Positions 1-7,617 of a stretch of DNA of 64,000 nt are shown one piece after another (position 1 is the stretch's first letter; every line of letters begins with the position of its first letter). The notes below the pieces were generated by a model, which was given only the letters and a program-made list of their open reading frames with translations, was not told where the DNA came from and searched no databases. The stretch is from contig NZ_JAAGNZ010000002.1 in NCBI RefSeq assembly GCF_010747415.1, forward strand, positions 434,001 to 498,000, read 5' to 3'. The DNA is from Spirosoma agri (lineage in GTDB: Bacteria; Bacteroidota; Bacteroidia; Cytophagales; Spirosomataceae). A program made the translations under genes and the position numbers.

Positions 1-873
1 GGCGGCCATCGCGACTGTGTGTACGCACTCGAACAAGGTCTGCAATCCAATCAGGTTTTCTCGGCCGGAGCCGATGGACTGGTTGTGCGCTGGCAACTTG
101 ACCGGCCCGATCTCGGCGAATTAGTAGCAAAAATTCCTGCTTCGATCTACTCACTGGCCCTACATCCCGAGAGTGGTTTATTATGGGTTGGCCAAAATTA
201 CGAAGGATTGCATCTAATTGATACAATTCGTAAACAGGAAGTTAACTCGCTAAAGCTAACGTCTGCGGCCATCTTCGACATTAAGTTTTATAGACACGAA
301 GCCATTATAGCCCTCTCCGATGGTGTCGTTGCGATTGTCGATGCCGAACAACTGGCAGTCAAGAAACACCTGAAAACATCGGATCAGTCAGCGCGGTGTG
401 TAGCTGTCAATCCCGTCGAGCGTGAAATGGCGGTGGGGTATAGTGATCATAGCGTGCGCATTTTTGATCTGACCACCTACGCACTTAAACGAACGATTCC
501 GGCGCACACCAATTCGGTATTTACGGTGGTGTACTCGCCGGATTTTCGTTTTTTGCTAACAGCCGGGCGAGATGCCCATCTAAAAGTATGGGACGTCGAA
601 AATGGGTATGCATTGCATCGAGAAATAGTGGCGCACATGTTTGCTATCAACCACCTGACCTACAATGCGGAAGGTACGTTGTTCGCTACGGCCAGTATGG
701 ATAAATCCATCAAAATCTGGGATGCCGAGACGTATAAATTACTAAAAGTTGTCGATCGGGCCCGGCATGCTGGACATGGTACATCCGTCAATAAATTGTT
801 GTGGACAAATTATGATAATCAGTTACTTTCTGCCAGTGATGATCGTACAGTCTCCGTGTGGAAGGTGAGCTGA
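1..873 (+). CDS. WD40 repeat protein (5' end outside window)
   Basis: The reading frame is open from the first base, and the residues before the first possible start (GGHRDCVYAL) already look like the end of a WD40 blade, so the gene begins upstream of the window. At least four repeats can be seen by their closing motifs: SVRIFDL, LKVWDVE, SIKIWDAE and, at the C terminus, VSVWKV. WD40 repeats fold into a beta-propeller that serves as a protein-binding platform. No signal peptide can be judged because the N terminus is missing. The specific partner is unknown; the next gene downstream is a DivIVA-domain protein, but nothing shows that the two work together. Confidence 0.85.
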   Translation, partial: GGHRDCVYALEQGLQSNQVFSAGADGLVVRWQLDRPDLGELVAKIPASIYSLALHPESGLLWVGQNYEGLHLIDTIRKQEVNSLKLTSAAIFDIKFYRHEAIIALSDGVVAIVDAEQLAVKKHLKTSDQSARCVAVNPVEREMAVGYSDHSVRIFDLTTYALKRTIPAHTNSVFTVVYSPDFRFLLTAGRDAHLKVWDVENGYALHREIVAHMFAINHLTYNAEGTLFATASMDKSIKIWDAETYKLLKVVDRARHAGHGTSVNKLLWTNYDNQLLSASDDRTVSVWKVS

Positions 874-991
874 TTGGCTATTTCTGACCGAAGAAGCGGA
901 TTTTCCTTGCTATTTATTGCGAAATACGTATAATGGGCGTTACTTCACCTTTACTAGGTATGTTCATAATTTCCCTAACCGAAGCGCACCG

Positions 992-1894
992 ATGAAAATC
1001 ACGCCCATCGAAATCCGGCAGCACACATTTGAACGGGGGCTGCGTGGTTATAGAACCGAAGACGTTGACGCCTTTCTGGTTTCACTCTCTCAGGAATGGG
1101 AACGCCTGACGGGTGAGTATAAAATGCTTAAAATGCAGCTCGAGATCGCTGAGAAAGATCTGGGTAAACTGAAAGAAGTTGAAATGACGCTGTTCCGGAC
1201 GCTTAAAACCGCCGAGGATACCAGCACCCAAATCACCGACCAAGCTACCAAAGCGGCTGAACATCATCTGGCAGATGCAAGACAAAAGGCAGATGACATA
1301 CTCGGTGACGCTCGTAAAAAATCGTCACTGATGGTACAGGATGCGGAAAACCAGGCCCGCTACCTGAAAGATAACATACTTAATGACCTTAAGGCCCTGG
1401 AATACGATTTCAAAGCACTTGAAGGCTACAAAGACAATCTGGCGAATCAGATTCGTACCCTCGCGGGCAATGCGGTTGATAGTGTAGAGCGGTTCGAGAA
1501 AAAATTTGCCAAGCAGGATCTTAAAGGAAAAATTGATGAGGTTGCCACGCAGATTCAGGGTGAATTGAAGCAGGACGATGCGCAGCAAAACCCCGCTCCC
1601 GAAACGTCTGCCGAGCCAATGCCGGAGTTGGCGGCTGCCCCGGTCGATGAACTACCCCCGCTGATCGAACGCGAAACGTCGGTGCCGGAATCGATACCGG
1701 TTGACGAGCCGCTTGTTGACAAACTTAATGCCCAGCTGGAAACGCCGGATTCTGTCGCTAAAAATCAACCTGACCCCTTCGAAACCGCTCCAGAGTCGGT
1801 GCTTGCCGAAGTGAACACCGCCGATCCGGCGACCAACGAACCCGCAACCGAATCGCAGCCGAAACGAGGTGGGTCATTCTTTGATCAGATCTAA
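992..1894 (+). CDS. DivIVA domain-containing coiled-coil protein
   Basis: The N terminus (MKITPIEIRQHTFERGLRGY, then RTEDVDAFL) is the DivIVA/GpsB membrane-recognition region, followed by about 150 residues of charged heptad-like coiled coil and a Pro/Ala/Glu-rich tail that is probably disordered and ends in GGSFFDQI. DivIVA-type proteins bind curved membrane at poles and division sites and recruit partners. The start at 992 was chosen because the DivIVA motif begins exactly there; an in-frame start at 917 would add 25 residues unlike the family. The acidic tail is longer than in Gram-positive homologues. The role in this organism is inferred from the domain only. Confidence 0.8.
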   Translation: MKITPIEIRQHTFERGLRGYRTEDVDAFLVSLSQEWERLTGEYKMLKMQLEIAEKDLGKLKEVEMTLFRTLKTAEDTSTQITDQATKAAEHHLADARQKADDILGDARKKSSLMVQDAENQARYLKDNILNDLKALEYDFKALEGYKDNLANQIRTLAGNAVDSVERFEKKFAKQDLKGKIDEVATQIQGELKQDDAQQNPAPETSAEPMPELAAAPVDELPPLIERETSVPESIPVDEPLVDKLNAQLETPDSVAKNQPDPFETAPESVLAEVNTADPATNEPATESQPKRGGSFFDQI

Positions 1895-1977
1895 ATACGT
1901 CTGATAACTTGCCATGAAAGTCCGTGCGTTACTCGCGTAACAGGGATTTTCGTAAAGGTGGACCGTCCACACGACAA

Positions 1978-2328
1978 ATGGGTACAATTGCTCTAGAAGG
2001 ACTTGAATTTTTCTCCTACCACGGTTTTTACGATGAGGAGCAAAAAATTGGTAATAAATATTCGGTAGATATTGTTGTAACAGCCGATTTTTCGGAAGCT
2101 GCCCGACGCGATCGACTGAGCGCGACCGTCAATTACGAAGATCTGTACCGGATTACAGCGACGGTGATGCAGCAACCTGCGCGGTTACTGGAACACATTG
2201 CGCACCGAATCATTCAGGAGATACGCACCAAATACACGGACCTTTTGTCAGTGCAGGTGAGCGTGTCAAAATTCAATCCGCCGATCGGGGGCGTTTGCCA
2301 TCGGGCGAAGATCACCCTGAACGAATAA
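1978..2328 (+). CDS. folB: dihydroneopterin aldolase
   Basis: FolB converts 7,8-dihydroneopterin to 6-hydroxymethyl-7,8-dihydropterin in folate synthesis. The 116-residue product matches the usual size of about 120. Family landmarks are present: the N-terminal LEFFSYHGFYDEE segment, the VNYEDLY motif (Tyr53), a conserved Glu in LLEHIA (Glu72) and the SKFNPPIGG loop with Lys98, the position of the catalytic lysine. The start at 1978 fits the family; an in-frame start at 1924 would add 18 unrelated residues. A hairpin directly after the stop probably ends the transcript. No other folate gene lies next to it. Confidence 0.9.
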   Translation: MGTIALEGLEFFSYHGFYDEEQKIGNKYSVDIVVTADFSEAARRDRLSATVNYEDLYRITATVMQQPARLLEHIAHRIIQEIRTKYTDLLSVQVSVSKFNPPIGGVCHRAKITLNE

Positions 2329-2378
2329 AAGCGTGACGGGAATAACGGTCGTTAACACGTTATCCTCGTCACGCTTTT
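2327..2378. terminator. bidirectional hairpin between folB and the bacilliredoxin gene
   Basis: Two perfect 12-base arms (aaaagcgtgacg at 2327-2338 and its complement at 2367-2378) close a 28-base loop. The arms end in A/T runs on both sides, so the structure can act as an intrinsic terminator for the two convergent genes. Confidence 0.7.
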
Positions 2379-2391
2379 CTTGCCCTCTTTA

Positions 2392-2721
2392 CTATACTGC
2401 CTGCTGCAAACCGGCAAACGAAATAGACATATGGGAGGCATCATAAATGCATTCGCCATTACGAATCAGCAACACTTGCGGGGACTCGTGTTCTACACCG
2501 AATTCGCTTTCAATTTTATTAGAGATTGGCCGGTTAGCCAGTAAGTCGAGGTAATAAGGTTTCACCCCGAGCTGATCACTCCAGTTGCGTTCCATGCGGC
2601 TGAGTGCCATGGCGCTGATCGAACAGGTCGTGCTGTGTTTAAATATCAGCACTGGCTGCTTTGCCGACTCTTCCTTGATTGTTGCGAGTTGAGCGTCGCT
2701 TGTTAGTTTATTCCAGTTCAT
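2392..2721 (-). CDS. ytxJ: YtxJ-type monothiol bacilliredoxin
   Basis: This 109-residue thioredoxin-fold protein carries the motif FKHSTTCSIS, with a single cysteine (Cys33) where thioredoxins have two. That is the signature of the bacillithiol-system protein YtxJ (DUF2847). Such proteins are thought to remove bacillithiol from S-bacillithiolated proteins in the cytoplasm. Length and motif agree with the family. It stands alone here, convergent to folB. Its presence implies that the organism makes bacillithiol, which cannot be tested from this window. Confidence 0.85.
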   Translation of the reverse strand: MNWNKLTSDAQLATIKEESAKQPVLIFKHSTTCSISAMALSRMERNWSDQLGVKPYYLDLLANRPISNKIESEFGVEHESPQVLLIRNGECIYDASHMSISFAGLQQAV

Positions 2722-2775
2722 TGTATCGACACACGTTCTGTTGACGTAAAATCAATTTTTTACGTGAAAAGTTCG

Positions 2776-3084
2776 TCATTCTTTGGGCGTGTAGCGTAGT
2801 TTCTCGGCCATCTCGGGCGATATAGCTTCCGAGTAGGCACCATAGGCATCGACAAGGGTGCCATGCTGGCCATTTTTTGCTTCGATGGCGTATAAGACAG
2901 ATTCGTCGCCCGGATCGGTCATGCCCTCAAAGCGGTACACATCCACAACATCGAAGTCCGCTGGTCGCAACATAATATCGTCTTTCGAACAATGCAGATG
3001 ATCGTCTTTCAGGTTGTAATCGAGTGTGAACCCCTTCTTCTGAAGATCGGTAAGTGCTTCGGTGAGTGTATCGTATGATTGCAT
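2776..3084 (-). CDS. small conserved Bacteroidota protein, commonly labelled phosphoribosylpyrophosphate synthetase
   Basis: The 102-residue product starts MQSYDTLTEALTDLQKKG and contains DVYRFEGMTDPGDESVLYAI and VDAYGAYSE. I recognise this as a short family widespread in Bacteroidota that databases often name phosphoribosylpyrophosphate synthetase. It is about one third the length of true PRPP synthetase and shows none of its PRPP-binding or ATP-binding motifs, so that name is probably a propagated error. The start at 3084 begins the conserved block; an upstream start at 3138 would add 18 residues and run close to waaA, which diverges from it. Function unknown. Confidence 0.7.
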   Translation of the reverse strand: MQSYDTLTEALTDLQKKGFTLDYNLKDDHLHCSKDDIMLRPADFDVVDVYRFEGMTDPGDESVLYAIEAKNGQHGTLVDAYGAYSEAISPEMAEKLRYTPKE

Positions 3085-3146
3085 AGTTTTCGAATGGTTT
3101 GGCAGCAACTGGTTAGCTTTGTACGTATAACCAACCATCTATTCGC

Positions 3147-4427
3147 TTGTTTTCGGGATTATATAACACCGGCATTTTTGTTTTTCAGACTATACTACGG
3201 CTCGTCGCTCCGTTCAATGCCAAAGCCAGGCTATGGGTCGATGGCCGGCGCGGCTGGTCCGGTAAGCTGGCCGAAAAAATTTCGGGCATTGAAAAGCCGA
3301 TCGTCTGGTTTCATGCGGCTTCATTGGGTGAGTTCGAACAGGGCCGACCCGTGATCGAAACGTACCGGACCCAGTATCCCGATCATACGATTCTGCTGAC
3401 TTTTTTTTCGCCTTCAGGCTACGAAGTTCGGAAGGACTACGACAGCGCTGATTTTGTCGTTTACCTGCCCGCCGATACGCCCGCCAATGCCCGCCAGTTT
3501 GTGGCTATCGTGAAACCAAAAATCGCCTTTTTTATCAAGTACGAATTCTGGTATAATTACCTTCATGAGCTAAAAACGGCTCAAGTACCTGTTATTTCGT
3601 TTTCGGCCATTTTTCGCCCCGATCAGCTTTTTTTTAAACCGTACGGCGGTTTTTACCGGGATATGCTTCGCTATTTCGATCACATTCTGGTGCAGAATCA
3701 GGAGTCCGTCGACCTGCTGAAAACGATTGGAATTACCAACGTCACACTCGCTGGCGATACGCGCTTTGACCGGGTCGCTGCGGTCGCTACGGCCAAAAAA
3801 GCTATTCCGATTGCCGAGGCATTTACAAACGGAAAGCCGGTTCTGGTGGTGGGCAGTGCGTGGCAGGAAGATATGAACGTACTTATTCCGTTTCTAAACC
3901 AGTTCGATAAACCGCTGAAAGCCATCATTGCCCCGCATGAGATTCACGGAGAGGTCATTGAGAAATGGCGTAGTCAGCTTCACAAACCGTCGATACGCTA
4001 TTCGGAGGTTGACAAAAATAGCCCGTCAGCTAATGATCTGCTCCGTCAATCGCAAACGCTTTTCATCGACAATGTCGGGATGCTGTCCTCACTCTATCAG
4101 TACGGCAAGTTTGCCTACATTGGTGGGGCATTCAAGCAGGGGCTGCACAACATTCTGGAAGCCGCTACCTTTGGTGTGCCTCTCTTTTTCGGTCCCGAGT
4201 ACGATAAGTTTCAGGAGGCTATTGATTTAGTGAAGGAAGGGGCTGCTTTCCCAATCAATACCACCGACGAGTTATTGGTACGATTCGACGATCAGTACAT
4301 AAATACCGCCGAAGCCGCTAAAATCAGCCGTAGTTATGTAGAACGGAACATTGGCGCAACGGCGCAGGTTATGAAGATTGTAACACAACTAATGAGCGAA
4401 AGAGGGAACGGGAGACAGAGCGAATAA
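3147..4427 (+). CDS. waaA: 3-deoxy-D-manno-octulosonic acid transferase
   Basis: WaaA (KdtA, glycosyltransferase family 30) adds Kdo from CMP-Kdo to the lipid A precursor at the inner membrane. The protein has 426 residues, as expected. The N terminus holds a hydrophobic anchor segment, then FHAASLGEFEQGRP, in which Glu62 sits at the position of the catalytic base. The C-terminal half shows the nucleotide-sugar binding region YIGGAFKQGLHNILEAATFGVPLFFGP, typical of GT-B enzymes. It is a single gene here, divergent from the small protein before it and followed 54 bases later by rsgA on the same strand. Confidence 0.93.
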   Translation: MFSGLYNTGIFVFQTILRLVAPFNAKARLWVDGRRGWSGKLAEKISGIEKPIVWFHAASLGEFEQGRPVIETYRTQYPDHTILLTFFSPSGYEVRKDYDSADFVVYLPADTPANARQFVAIVKPKIAFFIKYEFWYNYLHELKTAQVPVISFSAIFRPDQLFFKPYGGFYRDMLRYFDHILVQNQESVDLLKTIGITNVTLAGDTRFDRVAAVATAKKAIPIAEAFTNGKPVLVVGSAWQEDMNVLIPFLNQFDKPLKAIIAPHEIHGEVIEKWRSQLHKPSIRYSEVDKNSPSANDLLRQSQTLFIDNVGMLSSLYQYGKFAYIGGAFKQGLHNILEAATFGVPLFFGPEYDKFQEAIDLVKEGAAFPINTTDELLVRFDDQYINTAEAAKISRSYVERNIGATAQVMKIVTQLMSERGNGRQSE

Positions 4428-4481
4428 AAGACGCACTACCATTTCGCTCTTTCACTTAGTCACTTTTTCGCACGTTCACCA

Positions 4482-5408
4482 TTGAAACAAGGCTTAATTA
4501 TACGCTCCACTGGTTCCTGGTATGACATTCGTAACGAGGATGGTCATATTTTTAAGGGTCGGCTGAAGGGCAAGTTCAAGATCAAGGGGCTCAAAGTCAC
4601 GAACCCGATTGCCGTAGGCGACCGTGTCGAGTTTGATGTCGAAGACGAAGCCGAGAACACGGCCGTCATTACCGATATTTCACCCCGCGAAAACTACATC
4701 ATTCGGCAGTCGGTCCACAAAACGGCCCATGGCCATATTCTGGCGGCCAACATCGATCGGGCGGTGTTGCTGGCAACGCTTACGCTGCCCCGTACGTCAC
4801 TGGGGTTCATCGATCGCTTTCTGGTATCGGCTGAATCCTTCCGCATCGCAACGACCATTGTCTTCAATAAAACCGATATTCTGAACGATGAAGGACTGGC
4901 GTATCAGCAGGAGATCATGGATATGTACGAGCGTATCGGCTACCAATGTCTGCCCACATCGGCGACGGAGGGCGAGGGGGTCGAAGCATTCAGACAGCTG
5001 CTCGATCGCAAAGTGACCTTATTATCAGGGCATTCGGGCGTCGGTAAATCGTCGCTGGTGAACGCCATCGCACCCGACCTGAACCTGCGGACAAATGAGG
5101 TTTCTACGTTTGCTAACAAAGGGGTTCACACGACAACGTTCGCCGAAATGTTCGAACTGGCCCCCGACACCTACATCATCGACACTCCGGGTATTAAGGA
5201 GCTTGGGCTGATGGATACCGCCAAGGAAGAAATCAGTCACTACTTTCCGGAGATGCGCGATCGATTAAATCAGTGCCGTTTTCACAATTGTCTACACGTC
5301 AACGAGCCGGGTTGCGCCATAAAAGATGCCGTTGCCGAGGACGAAATTGCCGAAAGCCGTTACATGAGCTACCTCAGCATGGTAGATGGTGGCGATAACC
5401 GACGGTAG
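4482..5408 (+). CDS. rsgA: ribosome small-subunit-dependent GTPase A
   Basis: RsgA is a circularly permuted GTPase that acts late in 30S subunit maturation. The motifs appear in permuted order: NKTD (G4) at residues 129-132, then the P-loop GHSGVGKS at 183-190, then DTPG (G3) at 234-237. Before them lies an OB-fold domain, and after them a zinc knuckle with Cys265, Cys270, His272 and Cys278. The length of 308 is typical. The start is a TTG codon at 4482: the product then begins MKQGLIIRSTGSWYDI, which matches the family's N terminus, and no ATG lies nearby. Confidence 0.93.
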   Translation: MKQGLIIRSTGSWYDIRNEDGHIFKGRLKGKFKIKGLKVTNPIAVGDRVEFDVEDEAENTAVITDISPRENYIIRQSVHKTAHGHILAANIDRAVLLATLTLPRTSLGFIDRFLVSAESFRIATTIVFNKTDILNDEGLAYQQEIMDMYERIGYQCLPTSATEGEGVEAFRQLLDRKVTLLSGHSGVGKSSLVNAIAPDLNLRTNEVSTFANKGVHTTTFAEMFELAPDTYIIDTPGIKELGLMDTAKEEISHYFPEMRDRLNQCRFHNCLHVNEPGCAIKDAVAEDEIAESRYMSYLSMVDGGDNRR

Positions 5409-5548
5409 AGACGCAACCCTTTGCGTCTCATTGGCGTCAGCAAAGCCCCCGGTCTGGACAAGTTGATTACTTGTTGCGTCTCATTGTATTCTAGCAAAAC
5501 CCCCGGTCTGGGCGAGTCCGATCAGGAGACGCAAAGACGCGTCTCTAC
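5405..5548. repeat. composite intergenic inverted/direct repeat
   Basis: The gap between rsgA and the CBS-like gene is framed by gtagagacgc at 5405-5414 and its exact complement at 5539-5548. Inside, the sequence ttgcgtctcattg followed by an agcaaa(g/a)cccccggtctgg block occurs twice. The arms lie immediately beside both convergent stop codons. It is probably a small non-coding repeat that may also end transcription. Confidence 0.7.
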
Positions 5549-5551
5549 GTA

Positions 5552-6928
5552 TTAATTTGTCATTGCAGCTAGCAGATCAGCCTGCGTAATGATATGAACC
5601 TGCTCTTTTTCGTCCCGAACCAGTAACGCTTTGTTGTCACGGTCGATCAGCGACGACAGAGAATCAATCGTATTGTCGAGACCAACGAACTTGAACGGTT
5701 TGTCCATGACATCGCTTACTGGTTTCTCTTTCACCGATGGGTCTTCAATGAGCTTAGTCAGAATCGTAGAGTCGGTAAGGCTGCCTACAATATGGCCATC
5801 TTCGTCGACAATGGGAATCTGAGAGATGCTGTGTCGGTTCAGCACATGAATCGCCTGCCCAACCGATACGTTGGAACCGATGGTCGTTAGCTGCGACTGC
5901 CCATTTTTGTTATGGATAATGTCACGGGCCGTTTTGAACGCCCGATCTTCCAGAAAGCCGTGATCCTTCATCCAGGTATCGTTGTAAATCTTGGCGAGGT
6001 AGCGCGTACCGTGGTCGGGGAGGAGGATCACCAGCACATCGTCGTCGGTCAGGTTCTCCTTCGCCCATTCCAGTGCACCATGCACCGCCGTACCGCACGA
6101 CCAGCCCACAAAAAGCCCTTCCTCGCGCGATAATCGCCGGGCCATGATAGCCGCATCTTTATCGGTGACTTTCACGAAATGATCGATCACGCTAAAGTCA
6201 ACGTTCTGGGGCAGAATGTCTTCGCCGATACCTTCGGTCAGATACGGGTAAATTTCACCCTCGTCGAACTGGCCAGTTTCTTTGTACTTCTTGAAAACGG
6301 AACCGTAGGTATCTAGCCCAACGGATACAACCGTCGGATTCTGTTCTTTCAGGAATTTTGACGTACCACAGATGGTCCCACCCGTGCCGACACCAGCCGC
6401 GAAGTGCGTAATTTTTCCGTCGGTGTCGCGCCAGATTTCGGGGCCGGTCGTTTCGTAGTGAGCCGCTGTATTGGCCGGGTTGTCGTACTGATTCGGATAA
6501 AGCGAGTTTGGAATATCGCGGTTGAGCTTCTTCGCGACGGAATAATACGAACGCGGATCGTCGGGCGCTACGTTCGTTGGGCAAACGACGACCTCTGCGC
6601 CAACCGCCCGCAGAATGTCGATCTTCTCCTGCGATTGCTTATCGGCCATTGTGAAAATGCACTTGTAGCCCTTGCCAATAGCCGCCAGGGCAAGGCCCAT
6701 CCCCGTATTACCACTGGTACCTTCGATGATGGTGCCACCAGGTTTGAGAATACCCCGCGCTTCGGCGTCTTCAATCATACGGATAGCGATCCGGTCTTTG
6801 ACCGAGTTACCGGGATTGAAATACTCGACTTTCGCCAGAATTGTTCCACGTATTCCTTTCGTGACTTTGTTGAGCTTCACCAGGGGCGTATTGCCAATGG
6901 TCTCGATTATGGAATTATAGTAGTTCAT
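5552..6928 (-). CDS. cystathionine beta-synthase-like PLP enzyme with C-terminal CBS pair
   Basis: The first 330 residues are a fold-type II PLP enzyme: TIGNTPLVKLN near the start, the PLP lysine in NSVKDR (Lys44), the phosphate/substrate loop EGTSGNTGMG, and GTGGTICG further on. The last 120 residues form two CBS domains, a Bateman module that binds adenosyl ligands (ISQIPIVDEDGHIVGSLTD is one). This architecture is that of cystathionine beta-synthase, joining serine and homocysteine, though related O-acetylserine sulfhydrylases share the core. At 458 residues it lacks the heme-binding N-terminal extension of the animal enzyme. No methionine or cysteine gene is adjacent. Confidence 0.85.
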   Translation of the reverse strand: MNYYNSIIETIGNTPLVKLNKVTKGIRGTILAKVEYFNPGNSVKDRIAIRMIEDAEARGILKPGGTIIEGTSGNTGMGLALAAIGKGYKCIFTMADKQSQEKIDILRAVGAEVVVCPTNVAPDDPRSYYSVAKKLNRDIPNSLYPNQYDNPANTAAHYETTGPEIWRDTDGKITHFAAGVGTGGTICGTSKFLKEQNPTVVSVGLDTYGSVFKKYKETGQFDEGEIYPYLTEGIGEDILPQNVDFSVIDHFVKVTDKDAAIMARRLSREEGLFVGWSCGTAVHGALEWAKENLTDDDVLVILLPDHGTRYLAKIYNDTWMKDHGFLEDRAFKTARDIIHNKNGQSQLTTIGSNVSVGQAIHVLNRHSISQIPIVDEDGHIVGSLTDSTILTKLIEDPSVKEKPVSDVMDKPFKFVGLDNTIDSLSSLIDRDNKALLVRDEKEQVHIITQADLLAAMTN

Positions 6929-7050
6929 CGTGAGTAAGGCCGTTTATGGCTTAGCTGTGGTTGTTGTATTAATGTTCCTTTCTCAATAAACCACCAATCA
7001 GGCAGTTCGTTCACTGGCTTACCAATCGCTCGGTCCTACGTTGAACATGA

Positions 7051-7617
7051 TTAGGGTAGTTGGCTAACGAATGCGTTTACCTGATGGTGAAAATGCTTGA
7101 AACTTTCGGAACGCTGTTCGAGCCAAGAAATATCAAAATTGATTAAAATACCATCAGCTAGGAGAATTTGCTTACTGACGAGGTTTGTGTCTCCATAAAC
7201 TGCTCGCTTGGCTTCTGAACGTGGATATGATTCTAGCGGGGTATTTTTTCCTGCCTCTTCATTATGGCGTTTAATGTACCAAAGCCAATATTCGATACAC
7301 TGAACGGGAAGCATCAATATGACGGGATGACTCGCACATTTACTTGTATATAGTTCCTGCCTTGCCTTAATTGTAGGTTTATGTTCAGTATCTATATCAC
7401 GGCTGACAAATAATATATCCAATCCTAATAAAGCTCGTTGCCTTAAAGCGTCTGGTAGCAGTTTGTCCACTTGACTACCATTTGCCGCTTTGAATCGCCA
7501 ACGTTCTGTTTCATCCTCAATAAATGTTTCAGGATATTGCTGATGAAGGTATTTTTCGAGAAAGTTACGCTGAGCCTTATCTTCTCCAAAAAAGCCATAC
7601 GTGATGATCCGGCTCAT
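7051..7617 (-). CDS. small partner of an ABC-type ATPase; possible TOPRIM-like nuclease
   Basis: I do not recognise this 188-residue protein with certainty. Its start overlaps the stop of the ATPase gene by four bases (ATGA, 7614-7617), so the two are translationally coupled. The N terminus (ITYGFFGEDKAQRNFLEKYL, Glu12), followed by LDILFVSRDID with Asp74 and Asp76, recalls the Glu and DxD acidic positions of TOPRIM folds in small proteins paired with OLD-like ATPases (DUF4276, RloB and DUF4435 types). The segment PVQCIEYWLWYIKRH also resembles those families. This is inference from pattern only. Both genes are clearly more AT-rich than their neighbours, which suggests acquisition. Confidence 0.6.
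   Translation of the reverse strand: MSRIITYGFFGEDKAQRNFLEKYLHQQYPETFIEDETERWRFKAANGSQVDKLLPDALRQRALLGLDILFVSRDIDTEHKPTIKARQELYTSKCASHPVILMLPVQCIEYWLWYIKRHNEEAGKNTPLESYPRSEAKRAVYGDTNLVSKQILLADGILINFDISWLEQRSESFKHFHHQVNAFVSQLP

Noticed and set aside
6404..6937. A 177-codon plus-strand open frame opposite the CBS-like gene
   Set aside because: Antisense shadow without motifs or its own regulatory context.
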